Program-made: the position numbers and the translations under genes
Source of the DNA: Aquincolibacterium sp041674705
GTDB taxonomy: Bacteria > Omnitrophota > Omnitrophia > Omnitrophales > Aquincolibacteriaceae
Direction: 5' to 3'
NCBI GenBank assembly: GCA_041674705.1
Contig: JBAYVF010000007.1
Span: forward strand, 11,785-75,784
DNA: 64,000 bases
Notes under the pieces: model-generated
Seen by the model: only the letters and a program-made list of their open reading frames with translations
Database searches by the model: none
What the model was told of the DNA's origin: nothing
Part shown: piece after piece, positions 60,301-61,739 of the stretch
How the letters are laid out: each line of letters begins with the position of its first letter
Position numbering within the stretch: position 1 is the stretch's first letter

Positions 60301-61606
60301 CCATTTTTTCCGGCGTGATCTTTTGGGACTGAAGCCCCCGGAACTCCTCACGGCTGAGCTCGAGCGCGAAAAGCTTCCTGAGAAGACGGTAATGGCGAAG
60401 AGCCTCCATAAGCTTTTGCTCTTCTTTTGTTTTGATGAGCCCCGCGGTTACTTTTTCAGTTAGCGTCCTGATTTCTTCCCGAAGCGGCTCGCTTTGCAAT
60501 TCGCTTAAGAGGATCAGCTGCTGGAGATAAAGCCTGAAAACGGGATACGGCGCGAAGAAATAGTCCTTCGGCAAAAAATCCATGAGTTTTTCGAAAGCGA
60601 AACGGGTTTTATAAAGAGGGAGATCGCCGGCGTTTTTATGTTCGAGAAGTTTCGCGATCTCCTGAAGGAGGGGCGCGGGGACCTTCCGCGTCCGGAGATC
60701 CGTTAAAAAAGCTTTCTGCTCTTTTTGGGATTGAACCGAACCGATCTGAGAGTCGATCTTCTTCAGCCGGAAATAACGGACCAAGACCGGCCAAGCCTGC
60801 TGTTCCCGGACATCATCCAGATCACACCTGAGATCGCGGGCAGCAGCAGCTTTTAAAGAGGTCATCCAGTCCTGAAGCGGGAGACGTTCTTCTTCAAAGG
60901 CGACTTCGCGATCCAAAAATTCTCTGAGGGGTTTTTGCAGAGCCCGATCCGCGGATTTCTGCCACTGAAGATAAAAAGCTTTGAGAAAACTTTCTGTCAG
61001 CTTGCGGCCCTCATAGACTTTTTGGTAGGCTTTGCGATTCTCCGCATAAGCCCGGGCATTTTCAACACCATAGCCTTCGGCTAGTACGGCGGAAGGCGTA
61101 CGGCGTACGGCGCCTGCTTCCTTCTTTTCGCCGTACTCCTTACTCCGTACTCCGTACGGCGTTTGATCAATGAGGAACACTTCCGCGCCAGTCAACTCCC
61201 CCGCTTTCATCAGATCGTTCGTAACGGCCTGGTTTAGTTTTTTTTCGTCGGGGAAAAAATTAAAAAGCTCGGGCTGCAACTTGCCGCCTGCGCCCTCCAA
61301 AAGGATCAGTTGGATGCCGTAATTTTTGGACAGATGCTCGAGGATGTTTTTGATGTTCGTTTGGGCGTCGTAATTCGCGTGAGCTTCCTGGATATGAATA
61401 AGAAGAGGACTGCCTTCGGAGCTTTTAACAATGTCGGTGACTTTGCCGAACTCTGAGGGAATTGTGAAATTTGAAATCTGAGATCCTCGGCCGAACACTT
61501 CGGCCGAGGCAAAGGCGATGGGAGCGGGCGTCAACGTGTTGGTCGCAAAGAAAGTGACCACCACAAGGCTCGAAAAAAATCTCTGTAACCGCTTGAGATA
61601 GTTCAT
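33350..61606 (-). CDS. Giant multi-domain secreted protein, about 9,418 residues, with R-S-E-x-R linkers
   Basis: One uninterrupted frame of 28.3 kb. ATG 61606 starts a signal peptide (MNYLKRLQRFFSSLVVVTFF, cleavage near FASA); a promoter at 61656-61683 overlaps the upstream in-frame ATG 61669 and so favours 61606. Domains in order: TraB/ChaN-like region, GalE-type epimerase, histidine phosphatase, helices, NagA-type deacetylase, radical SAM/SPASM, Nudix-like, HAD, unknown, internal hydrophobic helix, glycoside hydrolase, ILEI domain, long helical and coiled-coil region, phosphorylase-like GT-B, helices, GHKL ATPase, receiver, receiver, C-terminal region. At least 20 R-S-E-x-R tags separate them. 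Giant proteins are known in Omnitrophota. The role is unknown; envelope polysaccharide breakdown or prey attack is a guess. Cytoplasmic signalling domains in an exported protein are odd. Confidence 0.88.
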   Translation of the reverse strand: MNYLKRLQRFFSSLVVVTFFATNTLTPAPIAFASAEVFGRGSQISNFTIPSEFGKVTDIVKSSEGSPLLIHIQEAHANYDAQTNIKNILEHLSKNYGIQLILLEGAGGKLQPELFNFFPDEKKLNQAVTNDLMKAGELTGAEVFLIDQTPYGVRSKEYGEKKEAGAVRRTPSAVLAEGYGVENARAYAENRKAYQKVYEGRKLTESFLKAFYLQWQKSADRALQKPLREFLDREVAFEEERLPLQDWMTSLKAAAARDLRCDLDDVREQQAWPVLVRYFRLKKIDSQIGSVQSQKEQKAFLTDLRTRKVPAPLLQEIAKLLEHKNAGDLPLYKTRFAFEKLMDFLPKDYFFAPYPVFRLYLQQLILLSELQSEPLREEIRTLTEKVTAGLIKTKEEQKLMEALRHYRLLRKLFALELSREEFRGLQSQKITPEKMAVVLKLNPSKLSPITSLFEEAIRFYEGAIKREDFMMSRAREVMAERKEKKAVIITGGFHTDGFKEKITASGSSYIGITPVIGEIAADSEKNYLSALLGSNAIALSHIAPEVITQPSFFKAVSPRFWRRELAFRFVRVRDIVRQTVASFGDRTPENRLAFDASFRHLIASIVGVPVQLQPVRAVARAELRERATVPQGIDPDIHKGKTVFVTGGRGYIAGAVIRALLDAGANVIAFDNEEKNQSELPGHPGVRYVKGDIRDPEAVRAAMKGADAVVHLAAYIEAGVSVHKPAMFFNNNVIGTTNVLGAMVANNIQNLAFASSAGVYSGKDLKGDDSLTETVYPDPQNPYGETKLMMEKLMADYGKKGIRFGALRFFNAAGALEDHGEDHQPETHLLPLIMYAALGVRDAIQMFGDDYETPDGTNIRDYIHIQDLANAHLRMLAHLYAGRSSQIVNLGTGKGTSVKEAVEIVREVSGRTVNAVQKPRRPGDPAILRAGHDLATQVLGWTPLRDFLRIVQDAWTYHSKKQRAEKQKPVSADTDLSTEPTDLLKVLDGIRANKVAGPEVKFEILFRLFIDSIDRQSSLYKDARELLSQQGLPIELFSREVFFLQEMGAFVEKIRTEQDPKSQALFQVASYLPELLKEFRSSRSEIRDTTRLESRDHRPGTESRSEARTEPTAKQKSILDRFGLSWDPKTGNIVYTGNFKPQHLKSKIIFFRHGETEMMGLDRQEGKLRYQGDADKTINQLSSAGRGQAEAAVSSLERLLAGDKEVAFFTSPLTRARETAKPSEKHFGIQATVRPALKEMSYGRYENLTDDEILVRFGEEALQESLSYRKDGNALISMGGGESFVELLERAWDGILAIDRILDGKKTGVIIGHATPGAAVRVLLDPPGQGPVPWREKMPEAAAPFILYEPSHATELNAVRKQIHEALPMEWNMPPEALKAQENGLKQKLAEASGKIPARAEARAEKKAVIKRDIKEALRILKAFEPLEKAVRKKSDPDAGDMVERFRKNRESLESSLRDLLAKTASPWKSHPVLSRRMLVALERWHRTAFFMMHDSALGWIVARNRGSAIRLRNFLVKGFGLSSEQIRERFPAEKPLDDEGVKALKTILEPLAVAFERDYPALAARVNAVAQANEVKDGLAEIAEKIETQNNIGGDNSSEMGRSGKEPLKTGSLRIEDSAGRSENRNAMQSVMAAMKGLLDFLHESKERITEENAADVQKKLEIVEGHLQRLLRRAGDIPSPELQTIRAIARRIRGLLGAWKERQEEQDVNLIVNFDPLFALLEENLAEREDSDDMNLRLDIADVLIKELGLGTVVIDLMGEGDEVPMISTFQEQDFREGLMRIMRKNQTDFTQRGVIISFAPAFAKRIGAELVAWNPVSESSPVTPEAGVGMLLSQIEARLKTGDGLGKFRLDGEILHVETPVTASPTEVYRNLEFMTQPVAAGVAGLTRGEIIRNIESIMFTPDTQELNPKQKSGVPARSEIRNASSEMREHLLIQGGQVVTPQGVIERGSVLIDGNGKIRQVVAPFEAIQFPSGVEVKTVDATGKIVGPGFIDLHIHGAAGVMPMSGNVEDVIRMAKFLYSYGVTYFLPTAVAAPLPQLLKFLQAIGEARKTTPGVGPGHIEGPWINPAAKGAQPAEHILLPESLAIRNFLEQSQGLLRVLTLAPEMFLRTGTADLIPDMARYGVIPSMGHTYPTEAEMGQIDLKAWGILMGTHLYNAIGKKEDYLIDALLASEIFFTVILDGVHMPLEGSQGVRRMLANGAKVALITDALNAGGKTASIAGTTYAAGIDAKRGLHPAFFHPTQTDAKTGLRLLGGSIAGMSDIFRNAVAGLGLTLVDAFRMTSTFPAQAIGEKTLGSLEAGKQADMVILDKDHRVVSTLIGGKEVFSQKPNRSEMRGDKETVTHFVTMGEELMHDFFRNALAPKEDRIDQLRKAALDPDAVAFVVKNIQRLIGMAAGNKETVEEIWYKGNAVAFLYFKKREDFILQAAREIVLKAGTPLKRLHGEVRAFDKKFVLDIYPRSEARDPRRSEMRAEKDDALAQQNAIWTEELERYVEMGRYPFNYEEVLLDNFEFVKKLLQGKAFPPPEIEIHPTSRCNFKCEFCQGADKKLSQDFSLSVAQLLKLIQNAKEYNAASVPGNLKVKRIRFSGITGEPLVNPATTEAMKKAIEEGFEVGLVTNGTLLSDNVRQVIVHGKFIHVSLDAASGAVLQQIKQGAGPKTFDLIINNIKELVRLKREKGTDLEIGMGFVLRPANYRELPAFIKMAKGIGADYVRVRAPEGVAANSITKAQGREIAVFLEELKSLEGDNFRILVTNETKSGTEKPNFKSCPAHAFLAILGPQGNIFPCCHVAHLSNTSFGNLTVKSFKEIWEGQGRKDALNGMDPSRMCPACPPRAARINKFLNFLTKESEKDAAFLPWLETWVRRRVAVPSSRSEARVVAETKPPSRNFQDETDRMSQGSLRTMQKAFAEAEKYEKGKYYGEALAAYSRAALEYRKLQNSLREKLKIRGPSDIEGVQKTSREIEEKTRPLQRLFVNTKRRIGWIHNMRSPEEAMIRTVDEGEDGSLILSDTSVPYVDAHQRGTLHATVHAILTTLDGKVLMQRDSESERNLSASGHLRVGDPSFREAIKRLIHSETGVAVDDKRLLELKDITKGIRKVARSDFEGPPYYDDKHGIFYANSVEVYDHEASRFFVYVLSSEEEEAVKRITRQRKRGAPNLEFLDLRATDKTDGLDRDVLAEDLEGEELASHLAIYKNTALQFFRSPQNIAILERVMMTAAVKKLGTSEDIRELEEASRAFAKLRISSIPRIATTLIQPKTFEKIPGAVILDVDKTIAPHGELLSESMRKKIQYLLEQNFLVVINSGQSVKVQYPRVVSDILIQEGEGAVRVRNAHRFKGSALDHLVIYAVRGLQKYVFKNGVLQEVGNYRKGALANPDNKRKIYDDVLIKLFRALESDKPEGYLVKGEASKSSWNELVKLVRLSPPTKHDRDTQLMFRINGLEKSDRPKEVLSFIKEIIAREIEKLGISGLGVLAFDLNGIEITPEGVSKAAPIEDLFQDGLMDLNDAVYFGDEFKKDESDYPIIQFSRKKKQQESDRGQLVVFSVDERGGGERARGAIWFGKGPAATEEALGRLVNGLEALRNKTFKEKQEAFKTWKAEIGRLATDTSRKRSEAREEEVNGEPAVKLQVGEHRIEAWTKDDLTQGLKEWQKLGILPPETELEIDVAAKYGVKVGPDQFLVVKHNGGAESDGEVLLWNDQSKLVSWIIGIMKEKRDQERMAPPAAPQTPKIFGSQQPVFQKSVQGNTVQIFPVEGHEKELAAVKDPILLGSGEQSFFVKVKVAEKNLKNNHNPFGFGTSGGILTETILKQKTDFGVVLSVAREWQRQRSETRNDEPFPDIEKDLKYLLNLGEHTADTLAKHEHYLDHGRRIDAARQKEEIVRAISRVERAMREEADLLEKAKRGFDALERQDHDFHPVDPAWLDRRDIPVSDVARSFLEAAASEAGMWLKQWMKTEPEILKTIPRISRENTVIRAEGFLSFLRAGNMALDLSFHKLNATFFDAPTLKRDTGESGVTSYYLANGVPKPFLSQEEFFGLALKAYPGHEARAKGVATVGDLLTKEGFGEIVSEGLPFILETYFFYDETSSTIEMATRVVNPKLLEDKLRFNAQGEWIPPAGKLPMLENVSEKGKKLVLIVHYYPFKSSGELSHEERVPLIVLSRGREAKIWSPGTEEIQPLTAQLPEKAVRSEVRGGETAQAAMNVALREALEELDAWMQIRRDDKRALDKAGEVLGRTAKNSPLYPGYQTAHAGAKKLLYDSDIRTQEVKAKVEALLQATSETLPEVQQKIAQSDPWDTTAEVQGDEMHSWKPYFGFVDKIVFAPGLAGAIIVPKSSLEEAKPVVTALSFGQEIPTSDPLEISPEGIPNGKLAGFDFLNRHTKTRAELRTANWTRLLIAGLIMLFSLVREIYAGTFGVPDKPAIVSTQPGDRRIFVKERNQDGTLGTNYAFTLKGVNWSPSSTNSNPDGDAAGFRQEFFKWYTNDIPKMADMGVNVARLYYDMGTNAQAKAVLDMFYKYGIKVILPVTAPFFNDTTNSSNIPVIVNAFKNHPAVFGWGIGNEWDINRYYGKFPTLDAAAQFTEETAQTIKSLDTNHPAVSFFGDPHIPKSETTKAWGTYHFLDPDIAAWGVPAGYYFSSTIINSWTPSVDIWGLQLYRNASFTDAFSQWARISTKPVFVSEFGADSFDHRILAENQEMQRDFNIGLWDEIFFNLAAERTNGIVSGVLGFEFQDEWHKGGNPGVHNYSTEYNYAQPDGNPGYNDEKWFGWFTISRQPKLVVPAFQQRFALNGHEAIPLVTNAELSVSSAGGEFGSAVFKIGGKTVYSRAGGDKGARGFNVAILDETTGIRIKDFKHFDTSYSDAEHTEFQSYLSELPAGAIVLFAISDDAGMWRGVASATRNLLRTSDWGSQEIQNVGVTSPWAMIAKKGTGRLAETSTTSPITATTTLNIEPNATRRPGFVPTEAPEVEGLKLTNGTFKVEFASQDAFVYRIEYRDDLKTGSWQLAQRGIVADGDQTSWIDDGSFTGGVLPAKRFYRVVAIDRVSRSEAREDAGTSKAAPAAQDLTEKIREIEKSHWPHNFSRLEIALHNGLPQAAADLVEKLELFRRTGAPIVEETIDHVNALRSEARGDQEKASLNAGMAWKILCNMTGAENALRFHGYVTLRELQYGLKEFAAILGIKADLSEPELKEAIDGLLAQQADGKRGMGYLRQAPIMAGRAEICYFFTDAGRDVFLTTAKDLRAARKTGQKQKNTISLLPVVGQAPAVVPLPEKATALPATINMALMAAAIGGPENLVTMVLSDEASVAALLGTQIWNDKNDLRATVTNVSFGQPNDETIKAARQLVAVIASRNPNSKAAKVVANVLMDRRIDAPRFMEIADELLRRTDPDLAENLESLLKGSRQVQFQSFQWLFDRILKEAEEALRDPENGTQHLLGARIILKQINRVVSALDKKDWTALRLHILVRFAERLSAEARRDDKLLMSVFLALYPDTARDFFLSVDTNFAQLSEVLENKDIESLLAQYGGFENFSQAIETLLSFACMAWPDSFFDYLKTRYPHAPVQIKASYLAAMRYGVASGVKTEGADGAARGTQREIVPERLLFVLENAIILAEETGPLVQRRVKMVLGGFGEAFIAYIGQGNRYAAYSDNQRSLLVEILLELAAGGLIPDGKQKVLPFILDEMSREKNEVIQQKILFADYFTNDFIGTLAEEQGKAVRKAIIEGYAIFRKNDLLVKNCQRIMAAFGMKAIEECYEFFRQRIELDYDMAMGVLTLGASAASIYQATTEADRKAFHRMVATVTRHTLEALQAKEAAIEDYYKLRKKISETYRDLEGLEGQVKTATENNKNVTYEVNKLSEEQDQAEKKNKYLESQRKALADHVAAGQSLIEAMERQVTWRQVMRQIAKDIRRFFSRPARQIGTPDIFADEDTFLEQAKRFVGERSEEVEQSLAKKIAIKVSGKPADKENSKKEKITLADFKGEFSVWQTLENLKKCRGALAEMSARLNGVAGEMIANRKRLMDLRPELDEAIAQQVAIADDFVTISDQFKKLTQNLEFMEGDGKKRVEENKQKTFRVTRDLFGVLRLFFRGPSIDANTVESSYRALRADDGEFLLTFLPLSTRERLSTAVPLQEIEEAFAKRVAFQAEHGIFKEELQEEVALFSEISAQGLMLPVSPEAVMFKTLIENLQKRKYLLDQTAAVAKIANELEMLRQKTRKTKERSFENVRRAAGVADALGDYMEEFLMMKFKGDTKTVGRLLCIFAMIEQEFGPEAAIEAIFARLSGEIGMNFIRPEEEVYEKPMTRAQLVEKWYRPYYFAIQELKEKVYETQKKLLEAEEGHGWDSGTNDAVLNYAMDLFRNPAVVTDMKRFIGNLAHEQIFIPWVLDWKRERDPSSKEEQKELALGAWTILGAMRVYLEQAPRVTTNVLKDVSGIHVPRQIAVLSYYFAKRINKIAEKLNQRESEQSLKLLERMRDIIGEDISVLEHGGEEVLVSIAIQEAITKLKKQLEHYTAPPAKGLPGGKPDMRLPGPQFGFLGIGESVSRALLNEREESETQDPTKRSELREDNWSDRLLEGVGKYDTDGYVRETTPDWHRMNVIAGIILDEIDRRPTAVSETIILDIAPGKFETLGISGPGINIKELLRRLVKMGLLQQEANAYALAVPREVFEIKTNQIRFIKERLEAHLAALQGQSHAGSRYLFQLISSYGNAVTQWPRFPVEASWPFLKAVALLTTDEKALLVKFIEDNKSRLTHVPLAGKVLLMLKPEPVKNWLSENAPNLIGRSIWYISPETWLAAGGLGRVGQFHTLGVKELIGDQAELIAFEPRYRYRFDAQGQLRRDVDYGKLPVPVEGISEKPDDILNLRLRKGSIHDRRDVPVAVYRGYNRYGIQVHLAEDLPAQDGGDPYYTKLLYRYGAEYGTAEWWEFAEFLAKASLIDLIRTETPIKKKLGAEYKYPVIWPNDGQSAFIAVFKRVLDDMARMPSDEIKRLLGDSGFELKDLLKALDEGISLEAALVHGTTHTFRNRPPNIGEDKIDGMRIDPKWKYLFRRFYKTDPTSGLIRSADSVNGVAAMHVQGIEHLDPETRILAITNGDDLESSSRVFQEIFKEESFQKKFPGADPWNPKPEEIVEAKKIAKTILKNDPRFKELDPEFENLDPEKIVIATSGRLVQEKTGLNRAFTDENIEYLVLQGVQVIIFGNIQAGYESRAMYDHLKGLQKKVNLMGPGRLFVATGWGIPEQRVVLAAEDVQVNDSDPVTEAAGFSETDGAANGALEITLPTPEGIYQQQGEILDFEKPASGNTVLATEESALGYRKAFERVIRKYKSNVKEFASFQAASKLLSQVLNSRLTAAAYLTEFSRSFARKEDPLGSLIDYVSGNEGEGQFFRSEWLRSSLVRAIETSKEAESVGSTNAHLRAFAMQSISAINDHNIVAVETGIREVTRSSGETWLDGLKISQWISEKLGLQDEERIQIRNAMTGEVYNTLTLQELKTRGLYLKLPAETHVQVLKITRAAVELEGGMPSTKQSLFYDYAMSSKDRETISGLIPEEFLGLFKKGAEDIVFWSPGSGYFPREKAPRSYDQTGFYAMVNKGGGRLFITVAALPCEVIQQEVSKEQLAGYHAFLHIPLSVDRNDLVLGVGFGRYEQIPGNHIDVTTEVAERVLKYWIENHLVRFAHAYGFEKIRIFQHRVSDSFLEKTGFVKAKERFNGSPALWEMKISKKIKETAKPASDLGEIRSSLRSLRSESEKKDVRSEMRLQNLKLISEDKIQINSWDELLAIAPFIYERINRETGGPVRWTTFTMNRKYGISHAGLGGGMIANGNDFRKILAEKIPSSPEIGEEMSFPAAVHVKEWGGEAELWVTHGRPAIEAQVIMKVFGLQAPAREPRDQKAKIEKSQADNHAKALAWINRAIPFVENEANEDLTIRDIDYKKLQGILQALKRFKADLETMPQKKVADPGDVELWKMVLRVYMEQSDVEELMASLSRGSAVVQPRDETLEQLRSLLRREALKSKEAEKLTQQPEQHKTVSPAPQAQGERRQKALRWIAHAMARAIAERNAARHASARFAGNRQEFEKWEMEYAEWKDISQKLGEFEDVAKTEPEDRIVAPENRAALEEKLNGLMGRAYAQKLLSALYPVSSATPPVQQAAAVSETLKKPGAYAILNDQNGARPQQAVSTESPESMIQRANTLGVTISGYMRQHDYNPAKEERLKSVVTAGHALLGEMNELSFKAKIHVGPKLPTGFNEAMERLSNSLKLRSEAREEGAKKPVNTQAAELIAEAVLSYFPDSDPKTMSGQMAGFIFAGKPTINELATVLSRSPAPQDFDSAKAMLTALWAAVTYGLTEGALPTIAGELLRSNSRDERLRIFQEYLLNKSTGQKLSAEVVETVLDQAEKLYRTDSPKMWAETSALELYLNRAYEVVEIDFADLDEALIVESIRSGKMLKLDLRNIPEKDAENTDRFGVFAARLDRFAHLFEKEVASKIGFRAMGLHLTATGELLKNSFRHGSKLDFQLPIFLWADLTGSKIEAYNLVKKEDGKSAEWVEAKKKAGKYLLGGAGEGLHIIEEAGLLYQRIPIVNRTTGTEFGARVTLWPNADSRSEARGTEETEKTLFSHGIDVTALAEKWNAASQGEWVLVVDDSGVFREAVVDLVRGERYSVVEAGDVVSALKKIKDKIAAKQGRPLIVTDNSMPLVRGSEWIRLMLEKFDTPRMVLLSAFDETDARKMAKALGVEGSATIRLLEKIKAFEELPPLLVRIKAALPEKTREEDQKKSDVAKASELIEETALGYFTALDQKTTVVQMVSFLSFGSPTINDLATTLSQSPSIQDFDSAKAVLAALWAAVTYGLTAGALPTISGELLSSTHPRDERLRVFQHYLRKMNGQELSPEVVETILAEVEKLYATPRSEARLPDGQARQELGATNEAQNTKNAGKVVLLVEDHHGEMRFYSSAIKQLFPATLVLEASNVKEAKLLLRKRGSEINVVVLDYHLVLVEKFQKMSLKAQHANSAAAVLDEIKQLGLTMPVIVQSRIPEAAVAALGEHGGNIKIQAKDIEKLIGALRETEALTSTKPRSETRQFSEKEKSRILWDLAWFGQYKKEGLERTKPEIREAIGRLQNTLNENRPAMEAFYKELTIGRLDGRVEIILALETINGKEMGNLLFLTKLFGEALEAKDFLKESEKPRSEMRTKVSDLPLPAKLQAFTMEKFVQENARLGGGTEQGLRGVTEKIMDGIISLFAYTLNAAEAAIARLPVSFAKKAQETLMRARFDAAKKALGIKTVQSGDAFILGREFALGQGFLAAVRTILGDAPVAVIAGDVTDRAFIEQFNAGLAPDRRIIVASEKNLSVARTALRKQVKTERMALKALLYGAEILKDQLSDITVQRITPRMFQNFLSLAGERIHFLVSEVQAQFALLRSA
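34400..34820 (-). other. Giant protein: receiver domain 2
   Basis: About residues 8930-9070. VVLLVEDHHGEMRFY, VVLDYHLVLV and VIVQSRIP define a second receiver; the conserved Lys position is IKIQAKD, so the pattern is less canonical. Confidence 0.75.
34863..34884. repeat. CCTGCC/GGCAGG-type palindrome inside the giant gene
   Basis: A diverged palindrome (CCTGCCCGTCC, GGTAGGCGGG) codes for ARLPDGQ directly behind an R-S-E-A-R tag. It is related to 14879-14900 and 63652-63674. Confidence 0.6.
34915..35290 (-). other. Giant protein: duplicated helical module, copy 2
   Basis: About residues 8773-8898, containing SPTINDLATTLSQSPSIQDF and SAKAVLAALWAAVTYGLTAG. It lies between the two receivers. 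The two copies are similar at DNA level too, so the duplication is fairly recent. Confidence 0.8.
35350..35735 (-). other. Giant protein: receiver domain 1
   Basis: About residues 8625-8753. WVLVVDDSGVFREAV has the acidic pair, LIVTDNSMPLVRG the phospho-acceptor Asp, MVLLSAF the Ser and LLEKIKAF the Lys. All key residues of a CheY-like receiver are present. Confidence 0.85.
35800..36200 (-). other. Giant protein: GHKL/HATPase-like domain
   Basis: About residues 8470-8603. ATGELLKNSFRHGSK corresponds to the N-box (normally E..xN..xHG) and GGAGEGLHIIEEAG to the G-box of histidine kinases. No phosphoacceptor helix is visible upstream. Confidence 0.65.
36415..36800 (-). other. Giant protein: duplicated helical module, copy 1
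   Basis: About residues 8270-8398, containing KPTINELATVLSRSPAPQDF and SAKAMLTALWAAVTYGLTEG. It precedes the GHKL domain. The second copy is at 34915-35290. Confidence 0.8.
39620..41260 (-). other. Giant protein: GT-B domain of phosphorylase/glycogen synthase type
   Basis: About residues 6783-7330. WYISPETWLAAGGLGRVGQF is the GT5/GT35-type N-terminal loop. VIATSGRLVQEKTG and TEAAGFSETDGAANGALEI align with glycogen phosphorylase TEASGTSxMK...NGAL, but the Lys that binds PLP is Asp. It is therefore unlikely to be a normal PLP phosphorylase. Confidence 0.75.
41960..45800 (-). other. Giant protein: long helical-repeat and coiled-coil region
   Basis: About residues 5270-6550 without recognisable enzyme motifs. 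HEAT-like helices dominate; 43930-44160 (ETYRDLEGLEGQ, NKLSEEQDQAEKKNKY) and 43390-43650 form strong coiled coils. Only one R-S-E-x-R tag lies at each end, so it behaves as one unit. Confidence 0.6.
46900..47200 (-). other. Giant protein: ILEI/FAM3-type domain
   Basis: About residues 4803-4903. GGKTVYSRAGGDKGARGFNV and AILDETTGIRIKDFKHFDTSYS, then LPAGAIVLFAISDDAG, match the ILEI/PANDER domain best known from FAM3 cytokines and from O-mannose glycosyltransferases. It is a carbohydrate-binding-like fold. Confidence 0.65.
47300..48300 (-). other. Giant protein: TIM-barrel glycoside hydrolase domain
   Basis: About residues 4436-4769. FTLKGVNWSPSS, VNVARLYYDMGTNAQAKAVLD, GWGIGNEWDINRY (general acid Glu) and PVFVSEFGADS (nucleophile Glu) fit clan GH-A enzymes (GH2/GH5/GH72-like). 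It probably acts on beta-linked polysaccharide. Confidence 0.75.
48370..48432 (-). other. Giant protein: internal signal-peptide-like helix
   Basis: About residues 4392-4413. TRLLIAGLIMLFSLVREIYAG, directly after an R-A-E-L-R tag and directly before the glycoside hydrolase domain, looks like a second signal peptide embedded in the chain. Confidence 0.6.
51000..51820 (-). other. Giant protein: HAD phosphatase/phosphomannomutase-like domain
   Basis: About residues 3263-3536. AVILDVDKTIAPHGE contains the DxDxT nucleophile motif. Later, NGIEITPEGVSKAAPI and AVYFGDEFKKDESDYPI match the Cof-type/PMM HAD subgroup with its metal-binding Asp residues. Confidence 0.78.
52140..52560 (-). other. Giant protein: Nudix-like (IDI-type) domain
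   Basis: About residues 3016-3156. GTLHATVHAILTTLDGKVLMQRDS and SASGHLRVGDPSFREAIKRLI look like an isopentenyl-diphosphate-isomerase-type Nudix fold, but the Nudix box is degenerate. Confidence 0.55.
53050..54035 (-). other. Giant protein: radical SAM/SPASM domain
   Basis: About residues 2525-2853. HPTSRCNFKCEFCQGADK carries the CxxxCxxC cluster motif; the SPASM part has SCPAHAF, IFPCCHVAHLSNTSFGN and CPACPP. This class of enzymes modifies peptides or proteins. An oxygen-sensitive iron-sulfur enzyme within an exported chain is unusual. Confidence 0.85.
54640..55810 (-). other. Giant protein: N-acetylglucosamine-6-phosphate deacetylase domain
   Basis: About residues 1933-2323. Metal and catalytic residues are seen in FIDLHIHGAAG, GHIEGPWINP, MGHTYPTEAE, THLYNAIG and LITDALNAGG, and the C-terminal strand GSLEAGKQADMVILD is typical. 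It appears intact. NagA opens catabolism of amino sugars from cell walls. Confidence 0.88.
57500..58175 (-). other. Giant protein: histidine phosphatase domain
   Basis: About residues 1145-1370. IIFFRHGETEM has the catalytic RHG motif and VIIGHATPGAAVR the second His. This is the phosphoglycerate-mutase-like superfamily; the substrate is not predictable. Confidence 0.85.
58305..58337. repeat. AGACTNN heptamer repeat (family C) inside the giant gene
   Basis: On the minus strand AAGACTA GAGAGCA GAGACCA CAGACCA are in frame and code for TRLESRDHRPG between two R-S-E-x-R tags. Confidence 0.75.
58740..59697 (-). other. Giant protein: UDP-glucose 4-epimerase domain
   Basis: About residues 637-956. 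VFVTGGRGYIAGAVIRALL binds NAD, SSAGVYSG holds the catalytic Ser and PYGETK the YxxxK pair. All catalytic residues are intact, so activity as UDP-hexose epimerase is plausible. Confidence 0.88.
59800..61500 (-). other. Giant protein: TraB/ChaN-like N-terminal region
   Basis: About residues 36-600. HIQEAHANYDAQTN, LILLEGAGG and VIITGGFHTDGF recall the conserved His and Glu motifs of the ChaN/TraB/TIKI-like fold. Much of the rest is helical. A family A repeat adds TPYGVRS KEYGEKK-type heptads near residue 150. The resemblance is by motif only. Confidence 0.45.
61084..61162. repeat. GTACGGC heptamer inverted repeat (family A) inside the giant gene
   Basis: GTACGGC GGAAGGC GTACGGC words, then complementary ACTCCGT words, all in frame, code for five seven-residue units such as TPYGVRS and TPSAVLA. 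Confidence 0.9.
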
Positions 61607-61655
61607 GAAATGAACGTTTGCCCTTTCGGAATTTTCGTGTGGAAGATTTAACGAA

Positions 61656-61683
61656 AAGATAACACACATTCCTGAAATTTCAA
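61656..61683 (-). promoter_or_regulatory. Promoter of the giant gene
   Basis: On the minus strand TTGAAA (61678-61683) and TATCTT (61656-61661) are spaced by 16 bases. Transcription would begin near 61649, which places the signal-peptide ATG at 61606 downstream. Confidence 0.5.
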
Positions 61684-61704
61684 GGTTTTGAAAAAGGATT
61701 TATC

Positions 61705-61725
61705 AAGGTGTGTTTAACATACCTT
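61705..61725. promoter_or_regulatory. 21-bp near-perfect palindrome upstream of the giant gene
   Basis: AAGGTGTGTT-T-AACATACCTT is symmetric at nine of ten pairs. It lies 21 bases upstream of the -35 element of the giant gene and just before the ribosome site of a small plus-strand ORF, a place typical of an operator. Confidence 0.5.
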
Positions 61726-61739
61726 AAAGGAGGATTTTG

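Noticed and set aside
61606..61669. Upstream in-frame ATG of the giant gene at 61669
   Set aside because: The ATG overlaps a good -35/-10 pair, has AGGA only one base away, and would put 21 residues before a signal peptide that is normal from 61606.
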